Positions 11,701 to 23,116 of a stretch of DNA of 64,000 nucleotides are shown piece after piece. Position 1 is the stretch's first letter. Every line of letters starts with the position of its first letter. Position numbers and translations under genes: made by a program. This DNA comes from Angiostrongylus vasorum. Its lineage: Eukaryota > Nematoda > Chromadorea > Rhabditida > Metastrongylidae. The notes under the pieces are model-generated. The model did not search any database. It was not told where the DNA came from and saw only the letters and a list, made by a program, of their open reading frames with translations. The stretch lies in NCBI GenBank assembly GCA_018806985.1, contig JADANN010000468.1, forward strand, positions 3,111,072 through 3,175,071, given 5' to 3'.

Positions 11701-13270
11701 TATTGAATAAATCTTGTTATTAACAACCTCTTATCTGCTCAAGAAGAAACCATGACTCATTTCTATATTATTTTTTTATCTTTAGAGGATGAAAAGTAGA
11801 CCGGCATTGATCAATCTCTGAGCGATGCCCCATGTATTCGATCTCATCAAGCATGGTAGAAATGGTTGAGTGCAGATCAGGCCTATTCAATGGTTTACTA
11901 TTCTCTACCGATGTATCAAGTCAAACTGGCTGAGAGAAAAGCAAAACAAGGGTCTCAGTGATGCAATGGGTAACATGTGAACCCTAGAAAAGGGTAATCG
12001 TGGGTTCGAATCTGGCCTATGGTTCAAGTTTCGTAAATATCGCAGTATCATAGTGGTTTTATCTTATCTAGTCAGTGTTTCTATCCTCCCAAACAAGTCT
12101 GGTACCAATATGCCGTTGCCATAGGGATGGGAACCACTTTTGGCCTGGGGCACGAGATCAAACCGACAATCACAAGTGCATTTCAGTGCACCTCGAACCA
12201 CTGCGCTACATGCGCCATTTTTTCTACGTATGTTTCTTAATTCTTCCTTTGTCAGTATCAGAAGCAAAACGAGGAAGTATTCGTTACGAACCCTACCACT
12301 GTAGGTTAATCTTTAGTGTTATTGTAATGTCAAGTTGTTCAGGTAATGGGCGGCGATCGGGTGCCGTCGTTAAAACTCGACGAACCGGTGCCTATGCGCA
12401 AACTGCGGATTTTCTACATGGAGGGCATCCATGATGTACCACTGATGCAGCCCCTAAGCAGTGATATGAAGGCTACACTTCGAAAAGTATTGGTTGTTTG
12501 ATTTTTCTTAGTGTGGTTTCTTTCTAGAAGCAAACCTTGACTAGAAATTTTATATATATATATATGAGGTACGGTGGCAATGAAAAAGGAAATAAGTGGG
12601 ACATCTGAAATAACCTTTGTTGTATAAATGCTGAACACGTGGTGCGATACTTACTCATATTGGACTTTAGGCAGTCGGATATTTTGAGCGTAAGTACGAT
12701 CTAATCGCCCATCGTCTTGATTTGCCACTGGTTCGCTACGCAGTGGAAATGTTCATGGTCAGCATGTACGTCAAAGGGGGCCCTAAACTTTCTGAGTACA
12801 TGCTTTGTGCTGAGGCTTCGAAAGGACACGTGAACACCTTCGTAGAGTTGGTAAAGTTTTTCCTGGGAAGATCGAATCACACATTACCTGGCATAATTGG
12901 TGCGATCATTGATAACACAGATGCGCTGAGTGATATGAAGAAAGGAGAAATAGTTTACAAGCGCGATCTACTGATACGTGAGCTGAAGGAGCTGTTGGGT
13001 TCTGATGGAATATTTCTTTTTCCTAGTTGGCCATCTACCGCCCTATTCCATAATCAACCTCTCCTTGCCCCTGTAAACTTTGCTTATACGGCGTTATTCA
13101 ACGCAATCGCTTTCCCAGCTGTTCAGTGTCCGATGGGTTTGGATAAGAGTGGTCTTCCATTGGGAGTACAAATCGTTGCTGCACCTAATTCCGACCGACT
13201 ACTTATCGCTGCTGCAAAAGATCTCGAGGAAGGTTTCGGTGGCTGGGTACCGGCTGACCCTTCGATTTAA
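8765..13270 (+). CDS. faah: Fatty acid amide hydrolase (FAAH2/nematode faah type), nine exons
   Basis: An amidase-signature serine hydrolase that cleaves fatty acid amides such as N-acylethanolamines, probably membrane anchored. Exons read from splice sites: 8765-8977, 9037-9084, 9189-9299, 9720-9856, 10688-10862, 11155-11236, 11430-11539, 12343-12486, 12671-13270. All junctions are GT-AG and keep frame, giving about 539 aa, close to human FAAH2. Residues ~20-42 form a hydrophobic N-terminal anchor. The Lys-cisSer-Ser triad is visible: K139 in GVPFTMKDA, S214 in AGGSSGGEG and S238 in GSDIGGSIR. Spacings of 75 and 24 residues equal those of mammalian FAAH (142/217/241). The C-terminus has LPLGVQIVA and FGGWV, typical of the FAAH2 branch. 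The start is the least certain point: a TTTCAG acceptor at 8775-8784 allows trans-splicing and initiation at M 8828 instead. Introns hold repeats: a hammerhead-like repeat in intron 4 and a SINE with a nested element in intron 7. No frame damage was seen. Which faah paralogue this is was not resolved. Confidence 0.93.
10283..10400 (-). repeat. Repeat E copy in FAAH intron 4
   Basis: TATTCTTTCACTGATAAGCT, GTTGGTAAAGGACTTTATTC on the plus strand. Minus strand reads CCGAGAAAGACAAAGACGTCGAAAC, a hammerhead-like core with a partly paired stem II and GAAAC. Confidence 0.65.
11788..12216 (-). mobile_element. tRNA-headed SINE, split by a nested repeat
   Basis: Minus-strand SINE with the common tail GTTGATCAAT/GCATTCGA block at its left and tRNA-like head (GCGTGTAGCGCAGTGGTTCG-type) at its right end near 12190-12216. 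A foreign segment at about 11925-12062 carrying GGGTTCGAATC and TCGCAGTATCATAGTGG interrupts it between the GTATC and CAGTG parts of the SINE. It is in FAAH intron 7. Confidence 0.75.
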
Positions 13271-14589
13271 AATGGATATCAACTGGATGAACTAATTTGT
13301 TTCGATATTCTCTGTGTACAACAGTTGATTTTATATGCTTTTGCATTTGTGTGTAGGTATTGAATGATTGTGAATTGCCTGTACATTTAATGTACTTGGT
13401 GCCACTCATTTCAGTTTCCCCTTCTACGACTTTATATGCATGTTTGTGTTGTTGAGAAGAATGATGAATCTCAGATTCATGTTTGTTTTACCCTGCGGTT
13501 TTGTAGACAAACATTTGTTGTTCTTGTCAAAATTCAATTCTCTGGCAGTTTGCAGAGTACGTCTTAGTGCTGATCATCGAGTGATGAGAGTGGAGGTCAG
13601 TGATGTCACTACTCGTTCGCACATCGTGTTAAACATAGATGATCCCTAATTCTAGATAGTCGTACGTGTGTAGATTCCCACGCAAGTCACGTGCATTTGG
13701 CTTTATGTGCGGTTGTATGTGTATTACATAAAGAATCCACAGAATATACACTGGTATTCAGTTCAAAGACGTACCCCATGCAAATAATCCTCAATTCCTC
13801 GGGGATCGCCTGATCTGCCCGATCGGTAGGCAACCATGGGTCATTGTAGGTTCTTGTAGGTTCTAGAATCCATTGCACCGAAAGGGCTTGATTCTTCAAA
13901 TCAGAATAGTTACTTTGATCCTTTTGTAATAGTGGTTCCAATAGTAAAAAAGGCTCATAGATCTCCATTAGAACAATAAAAGTAGTAAACAACGTACTTT
14001 CCCCTTCACTTCTTATCAGCTAACTTGTCTTGCTCCATTGTTGAAGTAATGTACTTTGAAAAGGAATTTTTACATTCAAAACGGTATAAAAGAAAGCTGC
14101 GTGGACTCATGGTTTCGGTTCAGTAGCCGCAGTAGTTTGATCATCAACATTCCACCTGTGTCACCTTGGTATTCAGCTATTGTAATTATGCCTAAATTCT
14201 CACCCAAGGTTTTTCTATTAACTCGTAGGTTTATCAGAGTCAAACGCTTGTGATTAACGACGTCTTTATTTTTCGCACCATTCCAGTCCGAAGTGTTAGA
14301 ACGGTTTTTGTCGGATGTGAATTATCCCTAGCAGAAGCGTGCATATTTCATAAAGCATATGGGCTCGCCAAGGCTGATTTGATCGATTGCCAGCAATTCC
14401 TTGTGATTCTGCTGCATCACATGAAGAGTATGGACGGCATACCTCACCTAGAAGCTCTTGCTACTTGCTAAGAAATGGTGTCATCACGAATTACGGACTG
14501 TATTTCTCATCTACTTTACCGTTATCCATCTAACTGGATCATAATAGATCTCCTTTGGCCATTTTCCGTCTTCAAACTACTCATTACAA

Positions 14590-15030
14590 GAAAATCGCAG
14601 TCATCAGTTGCCACTCACCGTTTAGTGCAGCTGATAAGAAGGAGTTGGATGCGTTCTGCAATGATGGGGTGTAACCCTGAATGGGGGTGTAACTCGCAAT
14701 TACAATCTTTCATTCAGATTAGGGAAGCGCCAACAAAAGTGAATACTGGGTAGGAAAATTTGGAATAAGCGGTCGAATGAGAGTGGGAATAGTCTTACCA
14801 AGACTACTGTCCACACATCTTATCCATAGAGACCAATTTTTGGAGAAGATAATTTGTATTGGATATAGGAATCACATATTGACGCGACTCATGCGGAGAT
14901 CGATCACAAACAGAAAGTGTTTCTTTGACGCCTTCTTAGGGACATCGTTCTGTAATAGATACGATCACCGGTTTCTCCACCTAAGAATTCCATTCAATCA
15001 TATACTCGAGAAGACCTCTTCACACCATTT
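14590..15030 (+). mobile_element. Decayed non-LTR retrotransposon fragment, endonuclease domain
   Basis: Broken frames resemble the AP-like endonuclease of nematode RTE-type elements: KIAVISCHSPFSAADKKELD at 14590, SEYWVGKFGISGR near 14740, ATHAEIDH near 14890 and DHRFLHLRI near 14965. Several frameshifts and stops separate the blocks, so it is not functional. Weaker related sequence may extend from about 14250 to 15480. Confidence 0.6.
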
Positions 15031-15984
15031 CAGAAGAAGAGCGTAAGTCGCGTATGACAACTGGAGTAAATCATTCCTATGGGTGGAAAATTAAGTAGAC
15101 TCGCGGAAAATTACGAGCTGCTTGTCGAAGGACTGCACCATTACGCCGAACAAACTCCCATTCTTCGAGCTGTATATCCACAATGATTTGACAAAAGAAA
15201 AGAAAAACTAGGTTTGCTTTTTTGGTAATAACGTTCAAGTGCTGGCGAAAAGGAACTTTGTATGGGACCTTAAATTGTTACAGAGAGAAAAGACTGTTGG
15301 AAGCAGCTCAAAAAGAAATAACCGTTGCAGCACGACCCTAAAACGAATGGGACAAGTACTGGCATCTGCACTGTATGTGAAAAAGCATATCGAGATGTCC
15401 TGGTGCGCTCTACATGTCGTCGATGACATTATTCGAGAATGAAAAGGCCAAATTGCTCTACAGGTAGGATGCACTTGGCAGAAGAGTTTAAGGAGAAGCG
15501 ACTTAGTTCAGTTCACTCTTTAGCTATACGAAAAATATGATTCATCGAAAGCGTGTTATCCCTGTTTGGATTTCTGACACCTCTAGCTGCCAATGCATCA
15601 CATACTTTATATTAAAGTGTTTATCCATTGAAAGAAGGAGAAGAAAAGAACCGAAACACACATAACTACAAGAATGCTGAGACATGAGCAAAACTTGGAA
15701 CCGCGGGTGCGCTTCGAATCGCGATTAGGCTTTCTGGGAGCTCACGTGCTATCCACCCAAAAAGAATGCGGTATGGGAAAATTAAAAACAGATTTTTTTT
15801 GGAATGCTGAAGTGAATCAAAGGAATATGAAACCAGGATAATGAAACCTTTTAGAGGTTTTTCAGTTGTATTTTTTTTCCTTTCTTCGAGTGGTTTTGCC
15901 ACTCCAATGGGTTCGACTGTATGGAACTATAAAGACACATAGCAAGTACTAACTGCTGCGAAGATCCGATTCAAATAATTGCAG

Positions 15985-16030
15985 TTCTGATGAAGGCGAT
16001 GGCGCCGAAACGTTAGCCACATGGAAGATC
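15985..16030 (+). ncRNA. Hammerhead-like ribozyme core (incomplete)
   Basis: CTGATGA (15987-15993), stem II GGCG (15995-15998) - ATGG - CGCC (16003-16006), GAAAC (16007-16011), then GTTAGCC. These are the conserved central nucleotides of the hammerhead, as known from Penelope-like and short non-LTR-linked retroelements. I could not define stem I and a cleavage NUH with a closed stem III, so activity is not claimed. One extra A lies between CTGATGA and stem II. Confidence 0.45.
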
Positions 16031-16579
16031 TTTGTAACAAGTCCGTGTAAGCTTACCGATACAACAAAATATGGAGAAAAAATCCAGCATTCTGTTAGGA
16101 AATATTTACTGTTTTTGTGATGAAGTGGTCACAAACATGCCGATGATAACAAGGGAATGCATTTAATCTGATTTAAGTTTCGGTTCGCGACTTTTTAAAT
16201 TACAATAATTATGCATCTATTTCGACAGATACAATAACGGATCAAACGTCGACGACATGATACCGTTATTTCTTATCGGAAGTACCTGTTTCTTGTAGAG
16301 CTTCCATGACCGTGGTCCCTGAAACAAATGTAATGTGAATGTATATGTGGCTATCCCATTCTAGAACTTACTCTTTCCAGTACAACGCAGGCAAGTTGTG
16401 GTATATCCGATGCTTTCAACCCCTTATCATCACCACCAAGGAATTGTCGTACGATAACATTGAAGGCGGTCGGTCCCACGACGACGATCAAATTGCCTTT
16501 ATGGGTTTTCTGCACTCTGGAATACCTAGTGTTAAAATGTGCTGATTTTTATTTTCTGCCTATTTTTTTCTATCATGGC

Positions 16580-16960
16580 AGGGTACCATGTTAAACATGA
16601 CCATGTGGATGCCGAGGTATAACAAAAACTTGGTACCTCAGCTGGGTTTCGAACTCGCGACAACCCTTTCTAGGGGCCTCACGCGCCATCCTCCAGATCA
16701 ACCGAGACTCTAGCTTTGCCGTTCTTTCAGCCATGTTTTTACACTATTGTTGCTACCAGCGATAACCACTCAACGGAAATGACCTGGGAGCACAAATCAA
16801 TATTGGACCCAGTAACACTGAAGCAGCAGTCGAAATCACAGTGTTGAAAGTACAATCATTTATGTTGATGGGTTATTGCTAATGGAAACGATAGAGAAAA
16901 AACATAGCTGATAGAAAGACAAAGCAAGGGCCTTGGTTAGTTAACACAGTATGTGAGATT
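16580..16960 (+). repeat. Variant fold-back family copy with tRNA-like B box
   Basis: GATGCCGAGGTATAACAAAA, GGGTTTCGAACTCGCGACAA, GCCTCACGCGCCATCC and a reversed CAAAGCAAGGGCCTTGGTTA at the far end. The GGTTTCGAACTC block resembles a polymerase III B box, as in related copies at 38275 and 43850. Confidence 0.6.
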
Positions 16961-17151
16961 TCTACCGCTTATATTACACTACCTTAGCTTCTTCCGAATT
17001 GTTCGTTTTTGAACCAAGCAAGACGGTTTTTGTCTGCTCAGGTTTCATGAGTATGATATGATTAAAGAATGCCTATTCCTTATTCGGTGCGATCATAGTT
17101 GTGAGAGAAAGCTGATGTGATCGCGCAATAGTGATATACAGGGAGCAGATA

Positions 17152-17533
17152 CTTGACACCTGAACGGCCCGTCCTCATTGGTTGTGCGGGCCCCCAGCAT
17201 AGTCACCATTAATCGGAGATTTGCTGGTTAAGCCATTGTGGTTCCCTGGAATCCCGAGGTCAGCCTGGCCAAAGTCTGCCCAAGGTCTTCACCACCACGG
17301 GCAATCGCAGCCCTTGTGGATCAGAGGGAAATTTGTCACCATGCGACTTTGATACTAGGACGGTGGTGGATCCTGGTATTGGTTTACTCTTAGCTAGGCT
17401 TCCTGATGGAAACGCCGGGCTCCTTCTCAGCTTGGGAGACCCTGCCAGGGGGACGAATCCCACCGCTGTACATCGCAGTCCGACACCCAGAAACACCTCC
17501 CAGCGACGATGAGGCGATAAACCGTTTGGAAGG
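17152..17533 (-). mobile_element. Family A copy 4
   Basis: Minus-strand copy. An 8-bp direct repeat AGCAGATA flanks it at 17144-17151 and 17537-17544, consistent with a target-site duplication. The join GCTAAG and GTAAACC are retained; P1 and P3 carry mismatches. It abuts repeat E and a SINE to the right. Confidence 0.82.
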
Positions 17534-17595
17534 GGTAGCAGATAGCGAATCATTATTTCAAAAACACGTTCCTTTAACCTCGGCATGAATAATCA

Positions 17596-18075
17596 ATATG
17601 TATTCTTTCATTGATAAGCTAACACGACGTTGATAAAAAAAGGATAAAGCTCTCAGCGTTGATCAATCCCTAAGGGATGCGCCATGCATTCGACTTCATT
17701 AAGTATCGTTGGAGGTGATTGAGTGCATATCAGGCCTTTACAATGACTCGCCGTGGCCTACTGATGTATCGAGCCAGTGCTGCTATCCTCCCAGACAAGT
17801 CTAGTACCAATTTGCCGACCCCGGAGGGATGGAAGGGTTGGTGGGGCATGGGCGCTGGGATCGATTCCACATGTGCGTTGCATTGGTACCTCCAACCACT
17901 GCGCCACACGACGTTGATAATAATGTTTATTCGGCTAGCGTTTCTATGACTTCTCTTCCTTAGAGAATCACGGATATCAGCTGCAAGAAAGACGAAGACG
18001 ACGGAACGGTAGCCAAATAAACATTTGTATCAACCCCGTGTTAACTTGTCAGTGAAAGAATACAATGTTGTACAG
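17596..18075. repeat. Repeat E pair surrounding a SINE
   Basis: Left piece 17596-17636 (TATTCTTTCATTGATAAGCT) is split from its continuation at 17921 (TAATGTTTATTCGGCTAGCG) by the SINE. An oppositely oriented piece follows at 17970-18070 (AAAGACGAAGACGACGGAAC, then GTGTTAACTTGTCAGTGAAA), so two E copies stand head to head. Confidence 0.65.
17637..17905 (-). mobile_element. tRNA-headed SINE with a 15-bp target-site duplication
   Basis: Minus strand. The head from 17905 has an A-box-like TGGCGCAGTGG and a B-box-like GGAATCGATCCC, the internal RNA polymerase III promoter of tRNA-derived SINEs. ACACGACGTTGATAA occurs at 17622-17636 and 17906-17920, exactly flanking the element. The target is a copy of repeat E, which resumes on the far side. 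Confidence 0.9.
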
Positions 18076-18899
18076 CGCCGGAAGAACATGTGTCGCCACG
18101 CGCCACAGCGGAAAAGCAGTTCAGCTATAGGTGTTGGACAACATATGTGTTTCTTTGAAACACAAACGTCTATCAATCGATCTCTAACTGCTTTCTTACC
18201 TAAGAACTTGGGGCATTTTTTATGTGTTCGTTGGTCTCTTGATTCCATGATGAAAGGAAATTTACTACTTTTTTCCATCCTATAGTTATATTTGCGAAAC
18301 GGCGCAGAAAAAGAAAGCAACCGAGCTTGGAAAGAGCATCCGCGGAACGTGTGCGAATCGCAGCACTTCTTTCATTTATTTTGTTGCCTCGCACTCATCA
18401 TCCACAAAGGTCTTCGAACTTTTTGCGTGCTGATTCAGTGGCTACTTGAGATTGTCGTCTTCCTTAAGAATATCGTTAAATTCTGGTCGAGTGGTTTCTT
18501 CCTGGAGTCCTGAAGAGGTTTGATGAGTGCGGGGTTGGGTGAGTTGAACCAGGTTTACTTTTTATCAGTTCGCCACTTACAAGTATGAAATAACCGTTTT
18601 ACGGTGCCTAGGTCGTCGCTACCAGAAAATAAGTGTGAAAAAGTCACCAATTATCGCTCTGATCTATTTGACAGCCAGGTTCTTCCTTCACATCAAATCA
18701 AGCAGGATGGATATGCCGTTGCAGAGATTCTTACTTTCCAAATCTGACTAGTTGTCAGTAAAGAATCGTAAAGCATGCGATACAGACTGGATTAGGCCCG
18801 AACACGTGAACACCCTGGTGCCAATCTTAATCATCATGTTGACTCGGCTGTTCGTACGTTGCTTTTCATAATGAAAGGCTACTAATCGAAGTAGTAGAT

Positions 18900-19640
18900 T
18901 CCAGAGCATATTGTTCTACAATGGGAAAACGACACGATATCGATAACGCGCATCCACTTGTGTGCTCCTGCTTTCTTTCCTCTACATTATCTTTACTCCA
19001 ATTATAATAGAAATCAGCGGTAAAAAAATTGGATGAATGGCAATCGTGCGAACAAGTAGGATTTCGAAATGGATCTAGCACGACGAATCGCATTCATACA
19101 ATACAGAAACTTAAAAAAGTGTTACGAGAGTACAAGAGACTGCTCTGTCTTATTTGTATCGAGTCGAAAAAAGCTTAACGTAGTTTGACTCCCTTTGACT
19201 AGGAGAAGAAGTGGTCTTGGAAGATTTGGACGCCTAGCGCGTCTCCTCTAGCTACTTAACGATTCTTCATGGGCTAGGTAGTAACTATGCAACAAGAATT
19301 TCACAATAAGTGTTTTTGCAAGGTAGTACCACTTCACTAAAATCATTTGAAGTCATTCCGGAGAGCGTTAGGTGAGAGCTGGAGTCGGTTAAAATAAACA
19401 GCAAGAGGAGCGGACAACAGGACAAAAAAAACCAGGACTGTAGACAGGAGTCACCAGCGACCGGATTATGTGGGACGAATTTCCCACGAAAATTGTAGAA
19501 AAGGAATATGGTGTTAAACGATTCGTTAGAGCAGACAGAACCCATTCTGATTACGCACGCGACAGAGACAAATTGAGACTTTTCTGGCGTCTATTCGATC
19601 CACTCAACGATCAACGTACTAACGCCCAAGACGCATTGTA
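18900..19640 (+). mobile_element. Decayed RTE-like retrotransposon: RT domain joined to C-terminus by a deletion
   Basis: CEQVGFRNGSSTTNRIHTIQ and KLKKVLREYKRLLCL near 19045-19150 match the RT block EQAGFRKGFSTIDHIHT...REYKMPLCL of nematode RTE elements; LHGLGSNYATRIS follows near 19270. At 19470-19620 WDEFPTKIVEKEYGVKRF and ARDRDKLRLFWRLFDPLNDQ match the extreme C-terminus of the same polyproteins. The segment normally between them, with the catalytic FADD-type motif, is missing, so an internal deletion occurred. Many stops are present. Confidence 0.72.
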
Positions 19641-19699
19641 CACAATGCATTTGGTGGGGAAAAAGTGCCCACTTCGAATTATAAACCAATATTTTTTTC

Positions 19700-20745
19700 C
19701 CATTGTAAATGGTTTTGGTTAGAATAGAAATCATCCACTCAACAAGATTAGAGAAAAAAATCATTAGAATCTATAAGTTTCCTGCAAGAAACCAATCATG
19801 TTATTCTACTAAGTTTGGTTTTCTGCAGCTCACGAAACGTCTTCCATCCACTTTTTTGTGTCAAAGCTCGTGTATTGAAAATCAAAGCAAGTGAATAAGA
19901 GGGATTTCTTTCGACACGGCATGACAGCTTTCCTGAATGCGGCCGTTCATGTTCGTTGGTGCAGCTCTTGCACTAGGAAGTTTCAAAGCTTTAAATTACG
20001 TTTTTTAATCTTTAAAAAATTTCTATGGTCGCAAATATGTTTAAAATTATATTTTGTAGAAGTTATTTATAGGATTAAGGCGATAGAGCAAAGTTTCCTC
20101 CATAAATCTGTAAAGCTTTCAATTCCTCAAATACTCCGGTGGTTCGGAAATCAGTGTGAAAATTTTGATTCGAAACTGGTGTAAACCCACGCATCTATTC
20201 CATTAAGAAGTCGGGTCAGGCTGTTTTCTCCTCCTCCTTTGTTTCTTAAAGATGTTGCTACAGTTGCCGATACGTCGAGTTTCATTAATTCCATTGGGGT
20301 CATGAAATCCATCTGAAGTTCGATAACCCAGCTTTTTCGTCTTATCATCCTTATCTCCTACTTTTAACCGATCTTTACATAGTGTACCTTTCTATGATTC
20401 AGATCACATAGCGATTCATCGATTAATACATGAGTTTTATCATCTGAAAACAGATGATTATCCAGATCTGAAGAGGTTTTCATTGACAACAATCGCAAAT
20501 ATGATGCTTGTAGCATACTTGTAGTTAAGGAAGCTATAGCGGATGCTGTCTGTACAGAAGCGAGTTCTGGAGCAGAAATCACCGCTTCCCATGTAATGTC
20601 TACTTCGTGGGCCAGTGCTTCCCCCACAATTTTCGAGGCATGTTTCGATAACTGAAAGTTGACGGCTAGTGTTCATGACCTGGATGCAGCCACATAATAT
20701 TCTTCCGAAGAAATCTTGACATGAAGTCGAGAATGCCATTAAAGG
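19700..20745. other. No gene recognised after the RTE remnant
   Basis: Short frames on both strands; none resembles a known family. Part may be the decayed 3' region of the retrotransposon. Confidence 0.4.
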
Positions 20746-20747
20746 AT

Positions 20748-21055
20748 AAAAGGCTAAAGCGTTAGACCTTGATCAATCTCTAAGAACGCTATGTATTCCA
20801 TTCCATTCGTAGGATTGTATAAGTGATTGAATGCATGTCTGGTCTACACAATGGCTCCAGGTGGCCTATTGACGTACCAAATCTATATTTTCAAATATTT
20901 AAAATATCCGATATTTTTTATCCCTCCAGACAAGTCTGGTTCCCACTTGCCGACCAAGGATGGATGGAAGACTGTGAACCCGGGCGCGGGATCGAATCAG
21001 CGATTGATCCAGTTCTGTGTTGCAGAGCACCTTTACCCACTGCGCTACACGCATC
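20748..21055 (-). mobile_element. tRNA-headed SINE copy
   Basis: Same family as 17637-17905: tail GGATAAA...TTGATCAATC at left, CCAGACAAGTCTGG in the middle, GGGATCGAATC and CACTGCGCTACACGC at the right end. An A/T-rich insertion lies near 20890-20920. Confidence 0.82.
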
Positions 21056-21531
21056 CCCTAGCATAACATTATGGAAAATTATATTTCTTATGATAACCAA
21101 TCTCATACTGATCATTTTATCTACTTCGCATGTTGTCTTATAAGGGAGAAAATTGGGATTCGAAACGACTCTGAGAAAGCGGTCGTTCCAGTAAAGGTCT
21201 TTGTAAACTGCAATCCATTACTGTTTCCGATAACCGATGAGGTTTATCCACGTGTATGATAGAACTAAACACATTTAGATCACATTGATGATGTTGTAGT
21301 GCAATTTTCTAATCAGACTAATCAAGCGTTCTAACGAATTCGACTTATTACATGCTCTTCGTAATTAGTCAAATGGTCGTATGATGTGGTGCCGTTAAGG
21401 GTGGCGGTGCCTTAAACTCCGCAGTACACGAAGGATCCGAGTCGCAAGGAAACCTCCTTCTGATCCATAAAGGCCGGTAATAGCTTGTGGTAATGACCTG
21501 AGAACTTCCCAAATAGGTTTTGTCGGGTAAA

Positions 21532-21813
21532 CGGATAAAAGTTCTCGGCGTTGATCAGTCCCTTAGGGATGCGCCATGCATTCGACTTCATTAAGCATCG
21601 TTTGGAGGTGATTGGATACACATTTGCCCTTTACGATGACTCGCGGTGGCCTACCGATGTGTCTGATGTGTCAAGCCAGTGCTGCTATTCTCCCAGACAA
21701 TTCTGGTACCAATTTGTCGACACCGAAAGGATAGAAGGCTTGGTGAGCCACGGGCGCATGAATGGATCCCATGTGCATTGCAGTGCGCCTGTGACCACTG
21801 CGCCACACGCGCC
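21532..21813 (-). mobile_element. tRNA-headed SINE copy
   Basis: Well-preserved minus-strand copy with ATGCGCCATGCATTCGAC, GTGTCAAGCCAGTGCTGCTA and ACCACTGCGCCACACGCGCC. The plus-strand frame spanning it (21551-22006) begins inside the SINE and is not treated as a gene. Confidence 0.85.
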
Positions 21814-22683
21814 TTTTTTCTCGGGTATTCAAGAGAAATCATTCTCGAGCTGCAGGTTAATGAGACCAGAGCAAGAATATGAGCCTCAGCTTGTAGCTGA
21901 ACTCATGTATAATGGTTGCAAGACAATGAAACAAATGGAAGAAATGCTAGAAGCCACAAGACATATGGAGACGATGAGTCCTCTAAATACACAAGTATCG
22001 GAGTAAGTCACGAATTCAAGGTCTCCTATGTTATCTGACAACTATATGTTAAGGTATAACTAAGAAGAAAATTATAATTTATCTTAAAATACTTATGTTA
22101 TCCGTTACTACTCATTTCCAATCTTTGGTAGCTTGAAAGAATAAACGCACCGCTGTGATGAAAAGTAAGCAAAGGATTAAGGATGAAAGGAAGGGAAAGG
22201 GCAAAGGAGAGGATTTACTTGTTATCGTTATTGCTAACAACAACAACAGAGGGATTCCAGTGATAGTATATAAACTGCAAAAAGGTTTCAGTAGGAGGGA
22301 AAGGAGTGTGCTACCCTAGTTAATGGCGGATCGACGCTATATAAGGAAAGACCTCTCGATCTCAATGGCAACTTGACAGGATGATTGAGATCCTTAGCAC
22401 TATAGTGCTCATGAGAAATACATGATGAGTACCAATTTGGAAACGCCTGAAAAAAGGGTTGTTATTAATCAAACAGAGATGATCAACTGTCGGAATGAGC
22501 TTCCTGAAAGAAAAGAGTTCGGCAAAGATCACATCATTCATGGTCTCGGCATGACGAACAATAGCGATTTTGCGTTCGATTTTCGTCGTTAATGTTGTCG
22601 ATCCCGCTTAAAAAAGAAACGATAGACTTCGGCGCACAGGTGGTGGATTGATTTTAAGGCACTGTTCTTGAGAATTTTAGCAG

Positions 22684-23110
22684 AAATATAACTTTAATGA
22701 TGCTGAGATATTTGCAAAACTCTGGACCGCAGGTGCCTATGGTGGAGAACGAAGGCGCTATTGTCCTTTCCGGGGAGTAGCGCGCTCACCACCACACCAT
22801 GCGGGTCCTTCGTTTCGCCTGTCTCTCAGCTAGTCCTATCGATCTTTTACCATCAGCAATCACCCGTCAGCGGGATTGATCTGGGGGGCCCAAATCGGCA
22901 ACGAACCCGGGCAACGAGAGACAGGCGAAACGAAGGACCCGCATGGTGTGGTGGTGAGCGCGCTACTTCCCGGAAAGGACAATAGCGCGTTCGTTCCCCA
23001 CCATAGGCACCTGCGGTCCAGAGTTTTGCAAATATCTCAGCAACATTAAAGTTATATTTCGCAACGCATACCCTGCCGCTAAAAAGAGTAGGCAGTAGAT
23101 AAGAAGTCAA
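22684..23110. repeat. Second fold-back element of the same family
   Basis: Left arm 22686-22834 and right arm 22915-23066 are near-identical reverse complements; the spacer of about 80 bp holds ATCACCCGTCAGCGGGATTG. The same GCCGCTAAAAAGAGTAGGCA end follows. TTTTAGCAGAA flanks both sides (near 22674 and 23114), a candidate target-site duplication. Confidence 0.88.
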
Positions 23111-23116
23111 AATTTT

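Noticed and set aside
21551..22006. 151-codon plus-strand frame
   Set aside because: It begins inside a SINE and has no family resemblance; the last third (21860-22000) is protein-like but unsupported.
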